Shown here piece by piece: positions 1-7,592 of a stretch of DNA of 64,000 nt. Within the stretch, counting starts at the first letter, position 1. Each line of letters starts with the position of its first letter. The notes under the pieces are model-generated. The model was not told the origin of the DNA and ran no database searches. It saw nothing but the letters and a program-made list of their open reading frames with translations. A program made the translations under genes and the position numbers. The DNA comes from an uncultured Oscillospiraceae bacterium (lineage in GTDB: Bacteria > Bacillota > Clostridia > Oscillospirales > Acutalibacteraceae): the NCBI GenBank assembly GCA_905192745.1, contig CAJJLZ010000002.1, positions 1-64,000 of the forward strand, in the 5' to 3' direction.

Positions 1-51
1 CTTCCCGGAACGCGGGGGCCGCTCCCAATTCGGATAGGAGGAGGAGTCTCC

Positions 52-1299
52 ATGGTGAGCCCGAGAAACAGTTCCCAGATTCGGAGAAACAATATCCGGA
101 CGCTGTTGGCGTCCGTCAAGCAGAGCGGTCCGATTTCCAAGCGGGATCTTCAGAAGCTGACCGGACTCAGCTGGGGCGCGGTGTCTTCCCTGACCGGCCT
201 TCTGCACGAGCATGGCTATGTGGTGTATACCGGCAAACAGGTGACCAATGTGGGACGCAAGCCGACCGAATTGGATATCAACGCCAACGATCATTATATC
301 GTGGGCGTGGATCTCAATCTGTCCGGCATCTGCGGCGTGGTGACCGATATGAAGGGCCGAATTGTGCGGGAATGGCTTCGGCTGTTTGCCCGCAGCGATT
401 ACGACTGTGTGATCGAAACCCTGCTTTCCCTGCTGGATGAAATTCTTCATGAAGCCTTTCCTCATAAGCATATTCTGGGGATTGGGCTGGCGGTGCAGGG
501 CTTTGTGGATGTGGAAAACGGTGTGTCGGTGTACTTCCCCCATGTTCAGCATTGGAAGGATGTCCCTCTCCAAAGAATGCTGGAACAGCGGTACGGCTGC
601 CCGACGCTTCTGATGCACGACCCGCATTGCATCATGGTGGCGGAGCGCGCTTTCGGCAGCTCCTTCATGCGGATTGCGCAGAACGCCGTCCTGCTTCGTC
701 TGGATAACGGAATCGGCATGTCCCTGATGGCGAACGGACAGCTCTATCTAGGCGCGAGCGGAAAAAGCGGAGAATTCGGCCACATCCCGGTGGAACCCGA
801 CGGCCCGCTTTGCTCCTGCGGCAACCGCGGCTGTCTGGACGAATACGTTTCCGGCAACGGGTTGGTGCGCCGTTTTGTCGAACAGGTGAATCAGGGACGG
901 AAAACCAGCGCTGATATCGACAGTATCGGCAGCACCGGGTATAAAACGCTGGGAACCGCCGGCCTGAACGGTGACGAACTGTGTGTGGATTTGTTCCGGC
1001 GGATGGGGGAATATCTCGGCCTGTCCCTCAGCATCCTTTTCAATATGCTGAATCCGGATCTGGTGGTACTGTACGGCGACCTGACCGCTTACCGCAGCCT
1101 GTTTTCCGATGCGGTGGAAAAGCAGCTGGCCGCTCATGTGTATACCGGCATCCCGGTGAAGCTGGTTTTCTCCGAACTGGGCCGCAACGCCGCGGCTCAG
1201 GGGGTGGCGCTGATCGTCTCCGGACGGACGGTGGAAACGCTCGATCTGGGCGATACGGAAGGGCTGGAGGAATCCGCCGTTCCGGCGGAAGAGGAGTGA
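52..1299 (+). CDS. ROK-family transcriptional repressor (NagC/XylR type)
   Basis: A 415-aa protein with an N-terminal winged helix-turn-helix (about residues 10-65, with the ISKRDLQKLTGLS segment) followed by a ROK sugar-kinase-like domain. The ROK zinc-binding signature is visible as CSCGNRGCLDEY near residue 265. A GGAGGAGG-type ribosome site precedes the ATG by about 8 nt. ROK repressors of this layout usually sense a sugar or phosphosugar and repress uptake or catabolic genes. The next gene was once a ROK kinase but is now truncated, so the regulated pathway cannot be read from context. The ligand is unknown. Confidence 0.88.
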   Translation: MVSPRNSSQIRRNNIRTLLASVKQSGPISKRDLQKLTGLSWGAVSSLTGLLHEHGYVVYTGKQVTNVGRKPTELDINANDHYIVGVDLNLSGICGVVTDMKGRIVREWLRLFARSDYDCVIETLLSLLDEILHEAFPHKHILGIGLAVQGFVDVENGVSVYFPHVQHWKDVPLQRMLEQRYGCPTLLMHDPHCIMVAERAFGSSFMRIAQNAVLLRLDNGIGMSLMANGQLYLGASGKSGEFGHIPVEPDGPLCSCGNRGCLDEYVSGNGLVRRFVEQVNQGRKTSADIDSIGSTGYKTLGTAGLNGDELCVDLFRRMGEYLGLSLSILFNMLNPDLVVLYGDLTAYRSLFSDAVEKQLAAHVYTGIPVKLVFSELGRNAAAQGVALIVSGRTVETLDLGDTEGLEESAVPAEEE

Positions 1300-1327
1300 T
1301 CCCCGGCCCGCTTCCCATGAAAACAAA

Positions 1328-1369
1328 AAAACGGAAACGCCTCCTTTCCCTTTTACGGTGTCGTTTTTT
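1328..1369 (+). terminator. Possible intrinsic terminator after the ROK repressor
   Basis: An imperfect stem (AAAACG, bulge, ACGCC pairing with GGTGT and CGTTTT) is followed by a run of six T. The bulge makes this only a moderate candidate. Confidence 0.4.
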
Positions 1370-1481
1370 CTGTCATTGGTTTTGTTCAACAGCCCGCTTT
1401 TCTACCCCTGCGGGAAACCGCATCGGCGGGAATTTTGAACCGATTATATCTAAGCTTGATAAATTTGCGGAGGGCAAAATT

Positions 1482-1691
1482 ATGCACAGCGGCGGCTATT
1501 ATTTCGGCGTGGATATCGGCGGAACTAAAACGTCGGCGGGCTTGTTTGACAGGGGCTTCCGTCTGGTTCAAACCGCAACGATCCCCACCCGTCCGCAGGA
1601 AGGATGCCGTGCTCTGGTGAAGCGGATGGGGGAAACCTGTCGCACCCTTCTTGCGGAAAGCGGCCTTTCCCCTCTGGTGTACAAAAGATAA
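1482..1691 (+). pseudogene. Truncated ROK sugar kinase (N-terminal remnant)
   Basis: An ATG with a good upstream GGAGGG site opens a 69-codon reading frame. It carries the phosphate-binding signature of ROK glucokinases (FGVDIGGTKTSAGLFD) and then stops at TAA. Functional ROK kinases are about 290-320 aa, so roughly three quarters of the gene is missing. The truncation falls inside a short inverted repeat (1678-1718). No continuation of the kinase is visible in the next kilobase. The peptide lacks the sugar-binding and zinc motifs and is not expected to be active. Confidence 0.75.
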
Positions 1692-1718
1692 CGCGGACGG
1701 CACATTGCTTTTTGTACA
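1678..1718. repeat. 9-bp inverted repeat at the kinase break point
   Basis: TGTACAAAA (1678-1686) is repeated inverted as TTTTGTACA (1710-1718). It coincides with the end of the truncated kinase and may be a scar of a deletion or of a lost mobile element. No transposase is nearby. Confidence 0.4.
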
Positions 1719-1816
1719 AATAGAGGAAATTTCAGGATATGTGATACATATACACAAAACAACCGGATAATTGCACTTTTTTAAAGGGGTACGGTGAAAA
1801 TGTTGAAGATTGTGCA

Positions 1817-1846
1817 ATGACAGTCCCCTTTTTTGCGTGCTATACT
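1817..1846 (+). promoter_or_regulatory. Sigma-A-type promoter for the small membrane protein
   Basis: ATGACA (1817-1822) and TATACT (1841-1846) are separated by 18 bp, upstream of the gene beginning at 1998. The -35 matches TTGACA in five of six positions. Confidence 0.55.
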
Positions 1847-1997
1847 GGACGTGTCGAAAAGAGGCGTATCGCGTCGTCGGAGAAGACAAAAGAGCGCAAG
1901 AGAGAAAAACCGGGGGAATGGGAGACAAATGGATACCGGGGCAGCGAAAACGAATCCCCGTGGTATCGAATGAACCCGGCAGGGGGGAGAACGTGGA

Positions 1998-2540
1998 ATG
2001 CGGGGCAGAGGATGTTCTCTGGCGGGTGCCATAGGATATTTACTCTTTCTTTTTGTGGGCGCTTACCTGTCGGCGGCCATTCTGGTTCCCAGCGTCGGCG
2101 GACTGCTGCGGTTTGAGGGGCAGGGCCGGTACTCCGTCCCGGTGCAGGACGGCGACTTTTTGATTACCGTCGCCGCGGCGGGGGTCAGCCTGCTGTTTCT
2201 CGCGCTGGCTCTGTATACCGGGATTTTCCTGCTGTTCCGGATCGGGCGGCATCTTCCACTCTGCCGGCGGCGTCTGCTGGCTGCGCTGGCCGGGAATTTC
2301 GGCTGCGTGTTTCCGTTCCTGATGATCCCCTCCTCGGTTCTGACGCAGTATCCCTATAGGCAGCCCAAATGGCCGCCTTTGCCGTCCTTTCTTGTCCGGC
2401 AGTTTTGCCGGGAGGATAATGCCTGCCTCTTTTTGAACCTTCTGCTGGTTTTTCTTTTTATGCTGTCGCTGCTGGGCGCGGTTGTGGCCTATGCGTGCTA
2501 TGACCGAAAGACGGTGCGATGGGCGGATACGCTGTCGTGA
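1998..2540 (+). CDS. Hypothetical multi-pass membrane protein
   Basis: A 180-aa protein with a hydrophobic N-terminal segment (about residues 8-30), a second near 55-85 and others near 95-115 and 140-165, so probably four membrane passes. No family motif was recognised. It has its own promoter upstream and a terminator downstream (2571-2604), so it appears monocistronic. It lies just before the VanRS-like two-component pair, but nothing in the sequence shows that it is regulated by that pair. Confidence 0.6.
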   Translation: MRGRGCSLAGAIGYLLFLFVGAYLSAAILVPSVGGLLRFEGQGRYSVPVQDGDFLITVAAAGVSLLFLALALYTGIFLLFRIGRHLPLCRRRLLAALAGNFGCVFPFLMIPSSVLTQYPYRQPKWPPLPSFLVRQFCREDNACLFLNLLLVFLFMLSLLGAVVAYACYDRKTVRWADTLS

Positions 2541-2570
2541 CCCGTGATACTCTGTGGATTTCTTCTCGGT

Positions 2571-2604
2571 CCGTGCTCCCCCTCCCCTGGGAAGCACGGC
2601 CTTT
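2571..2604 (+). terminator. Intrinsic terminator
   Basis: A stem formed by CCGTGCT-CCC and GGGA-AGCACGG with a short loop is followed by CCTTTT. It ends the membrane-protein transcript. Confidence 0.65.
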
Positions 2605-2620
2605 TGCTTTGCATAAAAGA

Positions 2621-2651
2621 AAATCTAAGAAAATCTTCAAAAAAATCTAAG
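2621..2651 (+). promoter_or_regulatory. Three helically phased direct repeats upstream of the two-component operon
   Basis: AAATCTAAG (2621-2629), AAATCTTCA (2631-2639) and AAATCTAAG (2643-2651) repeat at 10 and 12 bp spacing. OmpR-family response regulators typically bind direct repeats with about one helical turn of spacing. These may therefore be autoregulatory sites for the regulator encoded at 2750. Confidence 0.5.
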
Positions 2652-2664
2652 GAGAAAAAGCCAC

Positions 2665-2688
2665 TTCCCGCGGGAATCATGATACAAT
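2665..2688 (+). promoter_or_regulatory. Promoter with a perfect 12-bp palindrome in place of a -35
   Basis: TTCCCGCGGGAA (2665-2676) is a perfect palindrome lying just before a TACAAT -10 element (2683-2688). No TTGACA-like -35 is present at the right distance, which suggests activator dependence. The ribosome site AAAGGAGG follows before the ATG at 2750. Confidence 0.5.
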
Positions 2689-2749
2689 GAAGTTCGGGAG
2701 AAATGAGACAGTATTTCTCAGCAGCGCCGCCTGAAAAGGAGGAATCAGA

Positions 2750-3439
2750 ATGAACGTTTTGATCGTGGACGACGAGAAGGAAATTGCCGATCTGGTGGAG
2801 GTCTATCTGAAAAATGAGAATATGACCGTCTACAAATGCTATACGGCGGAGGATGCGCTGGACTGTATCGAGCGTGTCCGGCTGGATATCGCCCTTCTGG
2901 ACGTTATGCTTCCCGGAATCAGCGGCTTCGATATCTGCCGGAAAATCCGGGAGAAGCACACCTTCCCCATCGTCATGCTGACCGCGAAGGGGGAGGAGAT
3001 GGACAAAATCCTCGGCCTCACGCTGGGGGCGGACGATTACATCACCAAGCCCTTCAGCCCGATGGAGATGGTAGCCCGCGTCAAAGCGCAGCTCCGCCGC
3101 TTCACCCGCTATAACGACGGCGCGCCGGCGGAACAGGATATGCTGGAGGTCGCCGGTCTGGTTATGAACAAAGGTACGCACGAGTGTACGCTGAATGAAA
3201 AAGCGCTTTCCCTGACCCCGATTGAATTTTCCATCCTCTGGCTGCTGTGCGGGAACTGCGGACAGGTTATCAGCGCCGAACGGCTGTTTCAGGAAGTTTG
3301 GGGTGAAAAATATTACGCCGGCTGCAACAATACGGTGATGGTGCATATCCGCCACCTGCGGGAAAAAATGCAGGGCCCGGCCGGCGGAACGTCCCTCATC
3401 AAAACTGTGTGGGGAGTGGGATATAAAGTTGAGCAGTAG
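2750..3439 (+). CDS. OmpR/VanR-type response regulator
   Basis: A 229-aa regulator with a receiver domain (residues 1-115) and a C-terminal winged-helix DNA-binding domain (about 130-228). The phospho-acceptor is Asp51 in IALLDVMLPG, and the acidic pocket DDE is at residues 7-9. The conserved Lys sits in the GADDYITKPF segment. The stop overlaps the TTG start of the histidine kinase by about 11 nt, so the two are translationally coupled. Most similar in character to VanR regulators of Firmicutes, but no van resistance genes are present here. Confidence 0.9.
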   Translation: MNVLIVDDEKEIADLVEVYLKNENMTVYKCYTAEDALDCIERVRLDIALLDVMLPGISGFDICRKIREKHTFPIVMLTAKGEEMDKILGLTLGADDYITKPFSPMEMVARVKAQLRRFTRYNDGAPAEQDMLEVAGLVMNKGTHECTLNEKALSLTPIEFSILWLLCGNCGQVISAERLFQEVWGEKYYAGCNNTVMVHIRHLREKMQGPAGGTSLIKTVWGVGYKVEQ

Positions 3440-4550
3440 TTTTCGTCGGCTGAAACTGCGCATCGCCGCTCAAGTGCTGCTGATTGGGGCGGGCACCGCG
3501 CTGGCCGGTTATTTCATCGTCTTTTTTCTGATCGACGGGGTGCTTCAGGATCCCTTTGCGCGTTCCTTTGTGGCGTTCTGCGAAAACACGCTGGATATGA
3601 GCAATGCGGAAGCGGTCGCCCTGTTTCGGAGAATTTTCTGGTACAACAAGCAGTTCTGGCTTGTTCTCGGCTTTATGCTTCTTTTGCTGCTGGTATTTTA
3701 TATCGCTATGGCCCGCTTCATCCGGTATTTCCGGATGATTATCGACGGGGTGGATAAGCTGACCGACGAGGACGAGGAGCCGATACTCCTGCCGAATGAG
3801 CTGGATTTCATGCAGGTCAAGCTGAATTCGGTGAAACAGACGCTGAACCGCCGCAAACAGGAGGCCGCGGAGAGCGAGCAGCGAAAAAACGATCTGGTGG
3901 TATATCTCGCGCACGATATCAAGACCCCGCTGACCTCGGTGATCGGGTATCTCAGTCTGATGAACGACGAACCGGATATGCCGGCCGGGCAGCGGGCCCA
4001 ATATATCAGCATCACCTTTCAGAAGGCCTGTCGGCTGGAGCAGTTGATTAACGAGTTTTTTGAGATTACCCGCTTCAATATGCAGACCATGACGCTGGAA
4101 CGGCAGCCTTTTAATCTTTCCCTGCTTCTTCAGCAGATGACCGACGAATTCTATCCCATTCTGGCCGCCCGCGGCCAAACGGCGGATGTGCGGGTTGGGG
4201 ACGATCTGGTGATTCGGGGGGACGCGGATAAGCTGGCCCGCGTGTTTAATAACCTTCTGCGCAACGCCTCTTCCTATGGAGAAGACCACAGCCCCATCAC
4301 GGTTTCCGTCGAACCGCGGGAGGAGCGGGTGTTGATCTCTTTCCGCAACCGGGGCGCGGTGATTCCTCCTGAACGGCTGAACCGGGTTTTTGAAAAGTTT
4401 TACCGGCTGGATTCCGCCCGTTCGGGGAATACCGGCGGGGCCGGGCTGGGGCTGGCCATCGCCCGGCAGATCGTCGAACAGCACGGCGGGACGATCCGCG
4501 CGTCCAGCAGCGAGGAATACACCGAATTTCAGGTGGAGCTGCCCGCGTAA
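3429..4550 (+). CDS. VanS-like sensor histidine kinase
   Basis: A 373-aa kinase starting at a TTG that overlaps the regulator. Two membrane segments (about residues 15-37 and 75-97) flank a short extracellular loop of about 35 residues. A coiled linker follows, then the phospho-acceptor His162 in LAHDIKTPLTSVIGYL, an N box (FNNLLRNASSYG) and G boxes (GGAGLGLAIARQIVEQHGG). The H-box sequence is of the VanS type. With the small sensing loop it probably detects an envelope stress or a glycopeptide-like ligand. The signal is not deducible from sequence. Confidence 0.88.
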   Translation: MSSSFRRLKLRIAAQVLLIGAGTALAGYFIVFFLIDGVLQDPFARSFVAFCENTLDMSNAEAVALFRRIFWYNKQFWLVLGFMLLLLLVFYIAMARFIRYFRMIIDGVDKLTDEDEEPILLPNELDFMQVKLNSVKQTLNRRKQEAAESEQRKNDLVVYLAHDIKTPLTSVIGYLSLMNDEPDMPAGQRAQYISITFQKACRLEQLINEFFEITRFNMQTMTLERQPFNLSLLLQQMTDEFYPILAARGQTADVRVGDDLVIRGDADKLARVFNNLLRNASSYGEDHSPITVSVEPREERVLISFRNRGAVIPPERLNRVFEKFYRLDSARSGNTGGAGLGLAIARQIVEQHGGTIRASSSEEYTEFQVELPA

Positions 4551-4590
4551 ACGGCTGTCCGCGGAAGAAACATACGAAACATAGAAGGAA

Positions 4591-4629
4591 GCGCCTTCGG
4601 GTCACCACAGTGATCCGAGGGCGCTTTTT
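4591..4629 (+). terminator. Strong intrinsic terminator after the two-component operon
   Basis: GCGCCTTCGGGTCAC (4591-4605) pairs with GTGATCCGAGGGCGC (4610-4624) and is followed by TTTTT. It lies between convergent genes and separates the kinase from the helicase. Confidence 0.85.
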
Positions 4630-4709
4630 CCAGACGTCGATATTGTTTTGCAGGAACCGTTTTCGGCCGCCTCTTTCAAAGGCGTCTGCCCGAAGGTACC
4701 GGCCGTATC

Positions 4710-6461
4710 TTATCCGGCAAAGGGGGAGCTGCTTGGCTTCCTTGGCCGGTCGCCGTAGGGCCGTCCGCCGTGGCTGGGCCGCCCTCCCCGGTCCCGGTTT
4801 CCGGAAGGGGGATATGGCTTGGAGGAAACCACTTCCGCCGTAACCGGCCGGCCGCAGAGCTTTCCGTTCTGTATGGCGTCCGCTGCGGCGCGGGCATTCT
4901 CCGCCGTCATATCCACATAGGTTTCCTCCGCCCGGATATCGATTTTCCCGATCACGGCGGAGGACAGGCCGCTGGCGTCGGCCAGAGCGGCGACCACCGC
5001 GCTGGGAGTCACCTTCCCGTTCCGGCCGAGACTGAGCCGCACATAGGCCCGCCCGGCCCCTGTCCGCCGCTCACCGGAACGTTCGCCGGCACGCTCATTG
5101 GAACGCCCGCTCCACCGCTCGCCGCGTTCTCTCTCCCGGGAGGAGATGGGGCGGATAGCGGGAACCAGCTTCTTTTCCCGCCCGGCCGCCATGCCGAGCA
5201 GGGCGCAGGCGATGTCCCGCGGGTCGTAGCCCTTCTCAACCAGAGCGTCTATCGCTCCCTTCCAGCCGTCCCCCATACCGTCCTCGATGGCGGCTTCGGC
5301 TTTGGCGATCAGCTTGTCCTGACGGCGGAGCAGGATCTCCTCCACCGAGGGAAGGGGCTGCTCAATGATCGGGGATTTGACAAAGGCTTCGATTTCCTTC
5401 ACCCGGCGGATCTGCATCCGATTGCAGGCAAGGGTGTAGGATACGCCGGTTTTTCCCGCCCGGCCGGTCCGCCCGATCCGGTGGATGTAGTATTCGAATT
5501 CCTGCGGAATGTCGTAATTGAATACCGCGTCCACATCCTCCACGTCGATTCCCCGGGCCGCCACATCGGTGGCAACCAGGATGCGGGTGCGTCCGGTCTT
5601 GAAATCCTGCATAACGCGGGTGCGCATCATCTGCTTCATATCCCCGTGCAGGCCGACCGCCTTAAAACCATTGTCGGTCAGGTAAGCGACCAGTTCGTCC
5701 ACCATTTTCTTGGTGTTGCAGAACACCACCGAGCGGGCCGGAGCGTACCGCTGAAGCAGAAGGTTCAGCGCGTCCATTTTCCGCGCCGACGGCACCGCGT
5801 AGAAATATTGGGTGATGGTGTCGAGGGTGCGCTGTCCCTTGTCCACCGCCACAATTTCCGGATCCCGCTGGAATTCGGCGGTGATCTTCATAATGGCGGG
5901 GGGCATGGTGGCGGAGAACAGGACGGTCTGCCGGTCCTCCGGCGTTTCCCTCAGGATGGTTTGGATATCCTCATAAAAGCCCATATTGAGCATTTCGTCC
6001 GCTTCATCCAGCACCACCAGCCGCAGTGCGTCCAGCTTCAGGGTGCGGCGGCGCATGTGATCCATGATCCGTCCGGGGGTGCCGATTACAATATTGGCGG
6101 TTCGGAGCTGCCGGATCTGCAGCTCCATCGACTGCCCGCCGTATACCGTGGCAATGCCGATGCCGGGCTTGTATTTGGCGTATTTGCGCATTTCTCCGGC
6201 AATCTGCATCGCCAGTTCCCGGGTGGGGGAAAGGATCAGTACCTGCGCTTCTTTGCATCCGCCGTCGGTCAGTTCCACCGCCGGGATGCCGAAGGCGGCG
6301 GTCTTGCCGGTGCCGGTGCTGGACCGGCCGATAACGTCCCGGCCTTCCAGTATGCGGGGGATTGCCCCGGCTTGGATATCGGTGGCTTCGGTGTAGTTCA
6401 TGTCCCCCACCGCGCGGAGCAGTTCGGGGGAAAGGGAAATCGTGTCGAAAAGGGTTGCCAT
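4710..6461 (-). CDS. DEAD-box ATP-dependent RNA helicase (DeaD/CshA type) with DbpA-like RNA-binding tail
   Basis: A 583-aa helicase with all expected motifs: Walker A as STGTGKT, the DEAD box in VVLDEADEML, SAT (FSATMP) and the motif VI block YIHRIGRTGRAG. After the two RecA domains (1-370) come a linker region, an Arg/Glu/Gly-rich stretch, a DbpA/CsdA RNA-binding fold (about 480-555) and a disordered Gly/Arg/Pro tail. It likely unwinds rRNA or mRNA structures in ribosome assembly or cold adaptation. It is transcribed alone from an extended -10 promoter at 6571-6579, with a structured leader of about 100 nt. Confidence 0.93.
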   Translation of the reverse strand: MATLFDTISLSPELLRAVGDMNYTEATDIQAGAIPRILEGRDVIGRSSTGTGKTAAFGIPAVELTDGGCKEAQVLILSPTRELAMQIAGEMRKYAKYKPGIGIATVYGGQSMELQIRQLRTANIVIGTPGRIMDHMRRRTLKLDALRLVVLDEADEMLNMGFYEDIQTILRETPEDRQTVLFSATMPPAIMKITAEFQRDPEIVAVDKGQRTLDTITQYFYAVPSARKMDALNLLLQRYAPARSVVFCNTKKMVDELVAYLTDNGFKAVGLHGDMKQMMRTRVMQDFKTGRTRILVATDVAARGIDVEDVDAVFNYDIPQEFEYYIHRIGRTGRAGKTGVSYTLACNRMQIRRVKEIEAFVKSPIIEQPLPSVEEILLRRQDKLIAKAEAAIEDGMGDGWKGAIDALVEKGYDPRDIACALLGMAAGREKKLVPAIRPISSRERERGERWSGRSNERAGERSGERRTGAGRAYVRLSLGRNGKVTPSAVVAALADASGLSSAVIGKIDIRAEETYVDMTAENARAAADAIQNGKLCGRPVTAEVVSSKPYPPSGNRDRGGRPSHGGRPYGDRPRKPSSSPFAG

Positions 6462-6540
6462 AGAGCCTCGTTTCTCCGCCGGTCAGCAAAGGGGCGAGCC
6501 TGTTCCGGCGGAAACAGAACGGCCGATTCTTCTTCATGCC

Positions 6541-6579
6541 GCGGGAACAGCTCCCGCGGCCATACAGCCTAGTATAGCA
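6541..6579 (-). promoter_or_regulatory. Extended -10 promoter and 5' leader hairpin of the helicase gene
   Basis: On the minus strand TGCTATACT forms an extended -10 (TATACT at 6571-6576) without a good -35. Downstream in the leader, GCGGGA and TCCCGC (6541-6557) form a hairpin. About 100 nt of leader precede the ATG at 6461. Structured leaders are common for cold-inducible helicases, but regulation here is inference. Confidence 0.45.
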
Positions 6580-6598
6580 TGGATTCCCGCCGGTTTTC

Positions 6599-7078
6599 CG
6601 CTTTTTTATTAGAAAAAAGCGACTTTGGTGATTTGTTGGGGTATGACGGCGGTGGAAGACGACTTTTCGTACAAGTTACAAAGAACAGGAAAAGGGGAGC
6701 CGTGGTTTTTCCCGTCCGCCAACGCAGGCCGGAGACCTGCGTTCTCCCGCCGTTCTCTCTTTTATGCTTGCGGAGCGAAGAGAAACCTTTTGGTCTTTTC
6801 CGCGTATCCTTCGGAAAAGAGGGGAGAAAACGGAAAATAGGGAACCGGGAAATGGAAACGGACGGGAGGGATGGAAAGCAAACAGACAAAAACCCTCCCC
6901 AAGCTTCCCGCCGCTTTCCGGATACGCACAATCGATCCGAAAAGGAGGGGGAGTGCTTTGAGAGGGCTTTTCCGGGGATAGTTCACTGCAATTCCAGTGC
7001 TTCTTCAGTGTTTTTAAAGGCCCCCGGATTTTTCATGCAAGCGTAAACAGGCGGGAGAGCCCGGGAAGTGCCGCCGCG
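6599..7078. other. 480-bp region without a convincing gene; several hairpins
   Basis: No reading frame here has codon character, motifs and a ribosome site together. Visible structures are CGCTTTTTT/AAAAAAGCG (6599-6621), AACGCAGG/CCTGCGTT (6721-6743) and GGGAGGG/CCCTCCC (6864-6899). A small structured RNA is possible, but none of the RNA families I know was recognised. Confidence 0.4.
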
Positions 7079-7432
7079 TTATCCCGACAGCCCTGCCGGC
7101 TTGCCCGCCAGAAGGCGGTCGAGCAGACGTTCATAATGCGCAAGAGGCAGTGCGCCGCCCGTGCGGGCGTACACCCGTCCCCTTTCCAGCAGCAGAACGG
7201 ACGGCAGCCCGCCCGCCCCCAGCAGGGAGGTCAGCTTGGGATCCCGCTCCACATCCACCCGGCCGAAGCGCACCGTTCCCCGGTAGCGTACGGCAAGCGA
7301 TTCCACCGCCGCGTCCAGACGGCGGGATTCGGCGCATCGCCGTGCGCCGAACGCGATCAGCACCGGCAGGTCCGACCGGACGGCCAGCTCATCGAAATTT
7401 TCCGTGGTCAGGTTCAACACATCGCCGGACAT
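7079..7432 (-). CDS. Thioredoxin-fold protein lacking the CXXC redox motif
   Basis: The ATG at 7432 has a GGGAGA site 7 nt upstream and gives a 117-aa protein. It shows the thioredoxin pattern: a first strand and helix (NFDELAVRSDLPVLIAFGA), the Asp-containing strand VRFGRVDVERDP, and the cis-Pro region GGLPSVLLLERG. Where thioredoxins have WCGPC this protein has ARRCAES, so the Trp and one Cys are gone. Dithiol-disulfide exchange by the usual mechanism is therefore unlikely. A monothiol, chaperone or binding role is possible. The gene is preceded on the same strand by the glutaminase A-like gene with about 160 bp between. Confidence 0.75.
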   Translation of the reverse strand: MSGDVLNLTTENFDELAVRSDLPVLIAFGARRCAESRRLDAAVESLAVRYRGTVRFGRVDVERDPKLTSLLGAGGLPSVLLLERGRVYARTGGALPLAHYERLLDRLLAGKPAGLSG

Positions 7433-7592
7433 CGTGGACTCTCCCTTCCCCTGTTGCCGTATTCCCCGCGGATGACCTCGGCATCTTGCCACAGTTTATG
7501 CGCAACAGGAAGGATTCATGACGAAGAAAGGAGAATTTCCATCGCTTTTCAGCGGATTGTTCCGCCGCTTTGCAATTTCCGGTTTATCCGGT

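Noticed and set aside
1810..2034. Small plus-strand frames upstream of the membrane protein
   Set aside because: They have no ribosome site at a suitable distance, overlap the leader of the 1998 gene and show no coding character.
2750..4550. Vancomycin resistance operon
   Set aside because: Only the regulator and kinase are VanRS-like; no ligase, dehydrogenase or dipeptidase gene follows, and a strong terminator ends the operon.
4770..6572. A 600-codon plus-strand frame opposite the RNA helicase
   Set aside because: It is antisense to a helicase with all motifs intact, has Gly/His/Arg-biased shadow composition and no family motif.
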